Assembly: GCA_001600455.1 (NCBI GenBank) | Contig: BCKC01000007.1 | Coordinates: 3,040,019-3,104,018, forward strand | DNA length: 64,000 nucleotides | Direction of reading: 5' to 3' | DNA from: Endocalyx cinctus | Taxonomy: Eukaryota; Ascomycota; Sordariomycetes; Amphisphaeriales; Apiosporaceae | Part shown: positions 55,491-64,000 of the stretch, piece after piece | Layout of the letters: each line of letters opens with the position of its first letter | How positions within the stretch are numbered: position 1 is the stretch's first letter | Made by a program: the position numbers and the translations under genes | Notes under the pieces: model-generated | The model's input: only the letters and a program-made list of their open reading frames with translations | What the model was told of the DNA's origin: nothing | Database searches by the model: none

Positions 55491-57790
55491 CTACGCATTC
55501 GTCTCCTTCACGCCCGTCGTCGCCGCCGTCGTCGTCAGCAACCTTGGCTGGGTTTTCTCCTCGTCGGGCAGGGTGTCAAACGCGGACTCTGGGCCGGTTT
55601 TCTTCGCCTTCTTTTCTGTCTTGCTCTTCTTCTTCTTATTCTTCTTCTCGTCGCTTTCCTCGCCATCGTCGGTCCCGTTGTTAACGTTCTTGTTCCTCTT
55701 AGCCCTCTTCTTGGCGGCCTTCTTCGCGTCGACGGCCTCTCGCCAGCCCTTACCCCAGCGTATGCAGGCGTAGGTGGCGAGGGCGCCCGAGACGAGGAAG
55801 AGCACGTTGATGGTCTCGAACCAGCCGACCCCGATAGCCTCTACGCCCGGCAGGACGACGGCGGTGCCGACGCAGGCGAACATATACCGGATAAAATAGT
55901 TGCCGGCGATGACGACGGCGCCCCGGCCGGCCATGACGTCGAGGCAGTACGTGTTGAGCGAGGGGAAGCAGAAGAGCTGGCCGACTCCTTGCAGGAAGAG
56001 CACGATCACCGTCAGCGGTATCCCGCCCACGTCCTTCTCGACCCCCCACCCGTACACCAGGATGCACCCGGGGATGAGGAAGCCGACGAACGGTAAGGCC
56101 GAGTATAGCCGGTCCTCCGGGACGCGGACCCCGCGCTTCTTGATGTACCGCTTGACCATGTAGTCGGCGAACCGGCCGCCGAAGAACGTCCCGCAGAGGT
56201 AGCCCGTGCCGGGCGCGAGGTAGAACAGGCCGCCCTGCAGAGGCGACGTGAGGTTGTACCGCGGGTTGAGCACGTACCGGATGGGCGTCAGGAGCGTGTA
56301 CATGTTCCAGACGACGGAGGAGGAGGCCAGGCCCGTGAGCAGCAGGTTCGGGTACTCGAAGAGCTTCAGGACGACCCACGGGTTGAGCATGTGCGCGATG
56401 ACCCTGGCCTTCGCCTTCGGGCTGTAGCCGACCAGGTCGTCTATCTTTCGGTGGTAGATCGTCTCGGGCAGCATGAAGTAACAGCCGATGGTCGCGAGCG
56501 CCGCCAAGCCCGTCTGGAGCCAGAATATGACCCGCCACGATGTGTATGTGACTATTATGCCGCCTACGAAGGGACCGAACGCCGGGCCAATAAGCGTTCC
56601 AGACATCTGCGATTATTGTGCATCAGCGAATTAGCGGTTATTTATTATATTTTAGTGGCAGAATAGAGAAAAGATACCGCGCATCCCAATGGAAATGGGA
56701 TACTCGAGACACCTCGTCTTCTTTTATTAGTCCCGGGCCTAATTTAGGTCGTAAGTATGCTCAAACATACCCTGTGCCTTTTTTTTTTACTCCTTCTTTT
56801 GGGACTTTCCAGTTGATGTTTCCGACTCCGTGGGTGAAAATCATTTACGGAACCGGCTGTGTATTTGAGCAGTGTCACTAGGAAGATCCGAGAGCCAGTG
56901 ACTTATGGTCTCTGCGGCTCTCACGATTTCGAGAAAAAAAAAAGAAAACGAGGATCAACTTACAAACCATCCCATGGCAGTCCCCCGTTCGACTGGGCGG
57001 TAAATATCACTGCAGTCTCGTTAGAGAATTTATATTGAGTTTCAATAGCCCCGAATTACCTACCTAATGATAGCACCACCGATTAGAAGGAATGAGGTAC
57101 CCTCAAATGCCGTCAGAATTCTGAATATGAAGAATGCCGCGAGATTTGGTGCTAGAGCTGTGCCAATGCTACTCGCTAGGAATCCTATTGCGGTGACGAG
57201 GGTAATCTAGATATTTTGCGAATGTTAGCTGAGTCTTCCAAATGTCCCTCTCTAGAGCGTGAAGTAAGTTAACGCAGACCGAGGCTAGTCAGCTCTGCTG
57301 TTTTACGAAATCTTTCGCGACTTACCAGTCTTCGCCCATATACTTGGCTCAACGGTCCCCATACGATAGGGGAGACGCCCATCGTGCCCATGTAAAGCGC
57401 ATTGACTATGTTAATGATCGAGCCCGTGGTGCGGAACTCGGCAGACACTTCGGGAGTGGCCGATAGGACGGATGTACTGGAAATAGGGGCCAGAAACGAG
57501 CAGAACGACATCAAGGCGACGATGGCGAGCTTCCGGTGGCTAGGAAGCCGGTCGTATACCTCGTCGGGTACCTCTATGACGGAGCTGATGGGCTCTACGG
57601 GGACGTCGATACCCACGGAATGGCTGGTTATCGTCCGTTCTAGCAGATCCGACTGGCGTCGGGCGTTTTCGCGGCCCACATCCTCGTCCGAGTGAGACGA
57701 TGCCGCGCTGCTTAGGTGAGAGTCCGTATCCGTCATGTTGTGGTTTTGACTGTCAAGATGAGAGTCGGTGGTATCCTGGTCCTTAGACAT
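55491..57790 (-). CDS. MFS transporter, DHA1 drug:H+ antiporter type
   Basis: Exons 57790-57326, 57206-57064, 57009-56964 and 56606-55491 give 589 aa. DHA1 carriers export drugs, polyamines or metabolites from the cell with proton exchange; the substrate here is unknown. An 85-residue hydrophilic lead rich in Ser, Asp and His precedes helix 1. Motif A is WGPLSQVYGRRL, the family stretch SDIYRPVERGTAMGWF is rebuilt across two splice junctions by a 46-nt exon, and motif C is GTLIGPAFGPFVGG, followed by SWRVIFWLQ and LPETIYHRK. Twelve hydrophobic segments fit. The C-terminus is an unusual Lys/Glu-rich tail of about 60 residues (KKAAKKRAKRNK, then KKNKKKKSKTEKKAKK). The third intron is long for this window (357 nt). 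Confidence 0.9.
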
Positions 57791-59629
57791 TATGCAATGG
57801 GATATGCAGTGCCCTTATTTTTGAATCGTGTTTTCCAATATAGCGGTGCTGGTATATCATTATAGGCAATGCCTTTGATTCTTGATAATGTGCAATGGGG
57901 TTTGTATTAGGAATAAACTAATACTATATATATGCTGCGTAGATAAAGAAATATATGAAACAATTCAGGTTGTATATGTGTATGTGTTAGGAACTGAATT
58001 TATATATTAAACAAATTAAAAAAAAGGAGAGGAAAGAAAATGTTTTATGTTAGTGACTTGCTTTCTCTGCTTGTTTTATGGTCAGAGTCACTGAATATAG
58101 TTTCCAACAGCCTATGAAAGATAAAGCTGGTAAATTGAAGCAGAATTTTCACGTATATTCACAGGGGGGTTTACAGGGTATTTACATAGATATGTTTACC
58201 TGCCAAAAAGAAAAAGGGAAATTCATGGAAAGGCACAGGTAGAGGTTCGATCTCAAAATTAATGACTTCTTCGTTCAAATCAATGCCGAGAATCGGTGGA
58301 TATTGAACATGGATTTTACCTCAATAAGGTAAAGCGAGACACTAGGTCCGAGTCCTGGAAGTGGATATATTGAGAAATCGGAAGCCTAATCTATTAAAGT
58401 ATCAGTAGCAGTCATTGGTGTCATAATTGAGAATATCTCCACGCCTACGTGACGCCGTCCCCCCCCCCAAAATCTCCAAAGCTTGAATGAAGGTAGGTTG
58501 CTTTAGAGGGCTCGGCAAGGCCTTGGAGCACGACGTTTACCCTCCAACTTGGGACAATCTATTTCCAGAAGCAGATTTTCCGTATCATAAAAATTTGAAG
58601 TGAGTATGACACTTCCTCAGGAAAAAAAATTTGCGGCCCCGTTCTTAGCCGACCATGATACGTACGTATAGGGAGGACCAACTTCGTATTGGGCTTTTTT
58701 TTTGCCTTAGGAGTGGGGACGGCTATGACAGTCAATCAAAAGAACATTGGAAATTATTAGTGGCCAGTTCATAGTTAGGCTCTGGTGGAGTCGGGCTGCA
58801 AGCCCAATCATTCGCTGAAATAAGCCTTCATGCGATTACGGCCGATGCTTATTCCCGGTAGCAGACAATACATACACTTGGCTAACCACTTTATCCGATA
58901 AATGATCGGGGGACGTAGGATGATTCAGTCAGACACAGGTCCGTTGCCGGTCGGAACAAGTACCGACTCAGGCTACCTTTACCAAATGGAAAGAACGGTA
59001 CGGGAATAATACGTGTCTGAAGAGTTGCAGATGATCCCTAGCTGATTTCATACTTTGAAGGAATATATTCCATTCCTCGGTTAACTTCCTACCTTAAGCT
59101 GCCTATGATTTCCATGAGGATGCCATCCGGCATTGTGAATACTTAGTGCTTAAGTACCTAATAAGGGTAGAATATCGGATACATGTGTATATAGCTAGAA
59201 AACTGTGATTGAGATACTGTTCGGATAAACTAGAAGAGCATGATACAAAGGGGAAACACGATATTTTAGAATTTAATCGAAGAGCGTGATACTTAAACTT
59301 GACTTCCTTGATACAGTACAGTCTGACGGTATCCTCGGTTAAAAGGCCGAAACTGTGGCAAAGTCCTAACCTCAAAGATGAAAAGGTGGCTAGTGCGATG
59401 GTGGCTGATCGATCTTCCCACGAAGAGGTATATTAGCTAAAATATTATGTAATCCAGGGCACATCTCTCGAGAAAAATCGTTAGGTTAATGCCCCACTAA
59501 CTGGAAATCCAGGTCTCGCTTAATTTTCACAATTGGAGATTGTAAGATATCACGACCATAACCTCAACACTCCACCACCTTATCAACGACGACAATTTCG
59601 AGAGCGACAAATAGAGAAACGCCGCCAAA
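57791..59629. other. Divergent spacer, MFS gene / eL42
   Basis: 1.8 kb containing the promoters of the MFS gene and of ribosomal protein eL42. A 10-nt C run lies at 58459-58468. No gene or tRNA could be supported; a GGTTCGATCTC word near 58234 has no partnering tRNA arms. Confidence 0.55.
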
Positions 59630-60674
59630 ATGGTAAGTTTTGCAGTTCTTTCATTGATATCATCCCTTCCTTAATGCTATTCCTATTGTCGAGGTCTTGG
59701 GAGGAGAAGAGCGTGAGGCGTGAGTATTGGACAGGCGATGAGGAAGAATTGCCAAATAAATAAGCGACCGACCGATCAATCTACCGATAATTATCGCGTT
59801 TACAACGACATCAAAGATACTTCGATTGGGAAGAAACAAAAGATTACCGAAATAACCACGATAATAATCGCTGAACCCACACACCCCAAAAAATCCAGTA
59901 TCGCCAGATGTCGGATGAGGAATCATAGCAAATATTCTCCAAGCTTGCGAAATCAGAATCATGCACGCCCATTGACAGCCTGTGGTGCCCTGGACACGCT
60001 CTCGCTTGATATTCTTCTTTTGCTGCTACACAAACCAATATCTATCGGTGAAAGAACACCAGACTGATCCACGAAATTTACAGGTCAACGTTCCCAAGAC
60101 TAGAAAGACCTACTGCAAAGGCAAGGACTGCCGGCGCCACACACAGCACAAGGTTACCCAGTAAGTTATTTAAAAACCTCGTGTATCTGAAATAATGTGT
60201 TCTAATTGTTCCATAGGTACAAAGCTGGAAAAGTGAGTCTATCGCCCTTCGACGACCCGATTACCCCCCATATCCGAAAATACCTAGGAGTTCACCGGAT
60301 CTCTCCAAAGAATAGGCGCTGACATTGGAAATTAGGCCTCTTTATTTGCGCAGGGAAAGAGACGTTATGACCGCAAGCAGAGCGGTTATGGTGGTCAGAC
60401 CAAGCCTGTCTTCCACAAGAAAGCCAAGACTACGAAGAAGGTTGTGTTGCGATTGTATGTATCACCAAACGCATACAACAGCAAACGAATATCTGTCTAA
60501 CGATTTCATTAGGGAATGCGTATCTTGCAAGACGAAGCTCCAGCTGGCGTTGAAGCGATGCAAGCACTTCGAACTCGGGTACGTGATAACCAAAGAACTA
60601 CAACTCCAAGCAAGCTGCTAACCTATTTCTACAGTGGTGACAAGAAGACGAAGGGTGCGGCTCTGGTTTTCTAA
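59630..60674 (+). CDS. 60S ribosomal protein eL42 (L44/L36a)
   Basis: Six exons: 59630-59632, 60084-60160, 60217-60232, 60336-60454, 60513-60578 and 60635-60674, giving 106 aa, the exact family length. eL42 binds at the 60S E site. The first exon holds only the ATG, followed at once by GTAAG; a second exon then supplies [26 protein letters not shown]. Zinc-finger cysteines are Cys12, Cys17, Cys74 and Cys77. Residue 56 is Pro (GGQTKPVF), the form found in cycloheximide-sensitive fungi; Gln at this site gives resistance in some yeasts. The third exon is a 16-nt microexon (YKAGK region). The first intron is 451 nt, much longer than the others. The protein ends [11 protein letters not shown] as expected. 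Confidence 0.95.
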
Positions 60675-61474
60675 ATGCCTTTTATACTTGTTACTTGCAC
60701 ATTCTTCATTCACGGTATTAGGAAGGAAGGTGGCTCATCACGACCGGACGCACTGGGAAAAGGAGTATTTGATCCTCGATTCCATAGCAGGATGTAGGTC
60801 AAAATAGAACCGAATCTGCTCACAAATTATTGGGTGTCTGGGTGTCTGTTTTTTATCCGTGACAAATAAAAAAAATCACAAGTTCAACAAGTTGCTTGCT
60901 CTTCGATTCTCGATTGTATGCTGTCGCCCCCTATACCGACTGTTCCTTGCCTTGTTTTGTTCGTAGATGCTATCCAAATTGCTGTTTGATCGCCTAAGTA
61001 AATGATGTTTGTCATTGCGTTATGCTGCCAGATATGTCAACCACCGCGGCATGCCACTTTTTCTAGTAAAACTCATGCACCTCTTGGAGCATGCCGTTAA
61101 ATAAGTACGTATCAATTAATCATTTCATTTCTGGCATCCTCTATCACTTAGGAGTACCTACTTGTCTGTATATCCCGTATCGACTGGCTATTTTTTTTTT
61201 TTTAAGCATCGTACTTCAAAATAAGAAAATGGATGATAAATTCTATTTACCCTTTGTTTTGAACCACTAGGAAAATTCTATCGTTCTTGTCCTCTACGAG
61301 TATCTCTCTACCTAGCACCCATCCTCATTTAATATATCAATCTAACATTATATATGTTCTAGGTCCCTCTTCCAATGATTCTTAACAAAACCAACTTCCA
61401 AATCGCATCCTCTCCGAACCGAATTCTATATGGAAACTATTTGATCAGAAATTGTTTGATCCGTTGAATGAGTC
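60675..61474. other. Convergent intergenic spacer
   Basis: 800 bp between the eL42 and 2H phosphoesterase 3' ends, with a T run near 61191-61203. No gene seen. Confidence 0.6.
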
Positions 61475-63009
61475 TTAGAATCCTTCTCCCATGAGGACCG
61501 TACGACCGCCACCATACCACAGCGTCCCGACTCTGACATCTAAACCCTTTTCTTGACCTACGATCCATTCGCCGATAAATTCCGCTTCCGGCGTATCCCA
61601 GACCTCCTCCTCGAGCCATTTGTTAATATCGTCGATCGTCTCGATCCACTTCTCTCTCTGCTCCGGCGTGGCGTGGTCCTCGTGCGTGAGGTAGCGGCCC
61701 AGCGTGACGTGGGCGCTCGGCACGATATAGCGCGAGTCGATCGTCAACCCGGACTCCTTCGCCTGATTCCACATATCCCTTCGGAGGTGGTGATAGCTGT
61801 AGCCGTCGCCTTGCTTGAGCACTTTGGCGCTGTCGGGCGCGGCGGGTGCCGGGGAGATACTGGGCTCCCCGGTCGCGGGCAGGAACGACATGGCGAATGC
61901 GGAGAGGTCGTACGATATCATGGGCTTGACCAATCGTGCCCTGTTGTGATAGGTGTAGCTAGCTATTTGAGGGATGGATGGCTTGAGGACCTCCTTGATC
62001 TGCTCTATCTCTTCGGCGGTGCGGGAAAAGGTAATCTCCAAGGTGGTTATGTGCATGCAGTATAAAGGCATAAGCCATATATCTGCGTACGTAAAAGTTG
62101 AGTTAGTCCTCGCTTTTGACTTCTTAGATAATTGACATAAAGGTATGCCACGACTAGGGCTTTCTATTCGCAAGAATAAAATATCGACGGAAAGTTCATA
62201 TTTTAGGTGCTCTCGAGACATGTCTCACGTCGATACTTAATTGAATAATGCAGTATTTTACCGCCCCCTTTTTCAGCTATGTAGAGTATTCTAGGGGCCT
62301 TTTACTTACGCGGTGCAACGGCCTTGAGCCTTCTCTGCAGCTCTTCAGCAAGCTTAAGTACGTGAACAGGTGGTCGGCCCCAGAAAGTCATGCAATGTCT
62401 TTCATCTTTGAACCCGGGGAAAAGCTTGGGGTTCTCTAATCTGAGGAGATAGGGATCGATGATCAGCTCCTGGAAATCAGCAGCTAATATCTTGTCCTTC
62501 TGCTGCGCGTTGCGTTTAGTCCTGTGAGCTGCGTAAAGTGCCTGGATCTCTGCCTATTGATTATATCAGTCTTCACGACCATTCTTCTAGTACGGATTTT
62601 AAACTGTCCGCTCCACGCAATGTATATCAGAAGAGCTTCAGTAAGGTGAATCCACAAATAAGGGGGCTCCATGTCACTCTTAGATCCTTAATCCAACTAG
62701 TGTCCCATACGTCGACTGATTCCCCTAATTATTTATCTGCCGCGTTACGACTTGTAGAACACAATACAGACCCAGCTCCACCTGTGCGTAACATGCCTTG
62801 ATGCCTCGATATATAGACAGTCCGTTTCTCCTAGTCCCCGGGCTGCACGATAGGAAAGCAAACGACCGGGCGAGGGTGAACTCAACTGGATCATCGTTAC
62901 AGGCCTCGATGAGAGCATTATATGGGTTCTCTCCTGGCTTGATAACTACGCCGGAAAGATCCTCCAATTTGTTCCTGATGTCCGTAGATTCAAGTACAGA
63001 CCCCATCAT
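61475..63009 (-). CDS. 2H phosphoesterase (RNA ligase / cyclic phosphodiesterase-like)
   Basis: Proposed exons 63009-62887, 62553-62310 and 62082-61475 give 324 aa. The two H-x-T motifs that define the 2H fold are present: His133-Ile-Thr135 in MHITTLEI and His247-Val-Thr249 in SAHVTLGRYL. 2H enzymes hydrolyse 2',3'-cyclic phosphates or ligate RNA ends; the substrate of this fungal subgroup is not known to me. The middle exon (AHRTKRNAQQKDKILAADF, DPYLLRLENPKLFPGFKDERHCMTFWGRPP) and the C-terminus (EFIGEWIVGQEKGLD, GTLWYGGGRTV) look strongly conserved. The junction between exons 2 and 3 is clear. The first donor is uncertain: GTTGAG at 62886 gives NDDP joined to AEIQALY, whereas GTGGAG about 130 bp further along would add extra residues. 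Confidence 0.8.
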
Positions 63010-64000
63010 GTAGCACGAAAGACTTAACCGCCCGTCACCAATGAATCTAGTCCTAATAACAAGACTGGAAATTGATGGCCGAGCAAAGCTGTTTCAATTG
63101 GAGTGTGGAAGTATATTGATAAGAGACACCTTGCACTTTAGCATATGCAAAGTAGGATAGGATATGCTGGTCAAATCATCTAGCTCCAGTCAAGTAGTCT
63201 TAGAATAGGGTCTTCTGTAGAAACCTTGAGGCTAGTCAATCAGTGCCCCCTACATAGATAGATACTCTTGTAAACGGAATTTGTAGTGTATCGGGGCAGT
63301 AGTAGCACGGGCTAGCACGGGGAAAAACCTCGGAGTCATGATATCCTTATATCCGAGTTAAAACCGGACTGGAAGAACATCATCCCGAGGCGCTCGGACC
63401 ATACACACTCCATTAACTTTAGGGCTTTTATTGGGTAGCCCGTCAAGAAACAACCTCACTACTCCATAGTAATCCTTCAAATGCGAACCCTACTTCCTTT
63501 CAACTTCAAATCTTCAATCATCTTCCCTTGCCTTTGGAAAATTCCTCAAGAGCACAATGGCTCTAGAGGCTTCTCCAAAGCTTCAAGAGACTTTATAACG
63601 TATGATTTAATATCCAATTAGATATTACAATCGTTTATTTCTTCTCACCTCTCAGTTTATTTCTATGACCATTCCTAGTGGAAATTCTGCTGTCGCTCGC
63701 GGTCGGCTATCACGGTAAAGGTATTTATTTTCCCCATACATCACAATATACCATGATACAAAAATAACTTGTCCATTTAAATTCGCAATATTCCGATTTA
63801 CTAAAACTGTTTGGTACAGATTATGGCAAGGTCTACAATTACATATTGTCCTAATGCACCAAAGCGGCAAAGTCGCCACTTTATTCACGATAGACTGCAC
63901 ACTAGCTGCACACTGCATTCACAAAGACTACGTCATCACAGCTTCTTGTCAAAATGCAATCAACAGTCCCCTTATCGACAATAAATGAACTACACTCATA
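63010..64000. other. Spacer to right edge
   Basis: Upstream flank of the 2H phosphoesterase gene. Only short open frames without domains; nothing recognised up to the window edge. Confidence 0.5.

Noticed and set aside
36357..57790. Secondary-metabolite cluster made of P450, MFS transporter and other genes
   Set aside because: No PKS, NRPS, terpene cyclase or pathway regulator in the window; genes are separated by housekeeping-type loci and large spacers.
58228..58250. B-box-like word GGTTCGATCTC
   Set aside because: No A box or cloverleaf arms around it.
59633..60083. Possible snoRNA in the long eL42 intron
   Set aside because: Searched for C (RTGATGA) and D (CTGA) boxes; only partial matches and no paired terminal stem.
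60336..60454. Apparent one-base frameshift in eL42
   Set aside because: Came from my own misreading of a line break; recounting gives a continuous frame and a 106-residue protein.
1..64000. CRISPR arrays, bacterial operons, phage or integron features
   Set aside because: The sequence is eukaryotic nuclear DNA with spliceosomal introns; no direct-repeat/spacer arrays were seen.

Overview
This is nuclear DNA of a filamentous ascomycete (Pezizomycotina, probably Sordariomycetes; no species call is possible). The evidence is genes with several short introns (mostly GTAAGT/GTATGT-type donors, CTAAC-type branch sites, TAG/CAG acceptors), GC-rich coding islands in AT-rich spacers, and fungal families such as secreted DPP5, DUF3405, a fungal acyltransferase-3 and a MOT1-type molybdate transporter. 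I rebuilt exon structures by hand from splice sites, reading frame and family conservation. Every completed model has a total length divisible by three.

Layout, left to right: an XPD/Rad3-family helicase entering from the left edge (+, to 2201); a HAPSTR1-like protein (+, 3751-4548); an acyltransferase-3 membrane protein (-, 6325-8067); two secreted peptidases in tandem, DPP5 (-, 10966-13535) and an M28 aminopeptidase (-, 15531-17628); eIF3i (-, 19222-20549) divergent from trifunctional C1-tetrahydrofolate synthase (+, 21494 or 21836 to 24869); a very large FHA/fork-head factor of the Fhl1 type (-, 26499-31592); a sugar transporter (-, 32680-34782); a molybdate transporter (-, 36357-37952) divergent from a cytochrome P450 (+, 39620-41873); a SAP-like multi-pass membrane protein (+, 43265-44686); a DUF3405 type II membrane protein (-, 47012-49415); about 6 kb of AT-rich DNA with no supportable gene; a DHA1-type MFS transporter (-, 55491-57790); ribosomal protein eL42 (+, 59630-60674); and a 2H phosphoesterase (-, 61475-63009).

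Most of this is ordinary chromosomal gene content. The translation theme (Fhl1-type ribosomal-protein regulator, eIF3i, eL42) and the peptidase pair are the only functional groupings. There is no backbone enzyme (PKS, NRPS, terpene cyclase), so the P450, MFS and acyltransferase do not form a recognisable metabolite cluster. No tRNA, rRNA, CRISPR array or intact transposon was seen.

The observations most worth a second look are: a helicase with substitutions at otherwise near-invariant XPD positions; sense-strand T tracts about 14-24 nt downstream of the 5' splice site in several introns; six copies of a 9-bp word (TACGGAGTA or its complement) confined to spacers; a nested perfect inverted repeat between two convergent genes; a duplicated helical module in the Fhl1-like protein; and a mitochondrial-presequence-like extension on C1-THF synthase.
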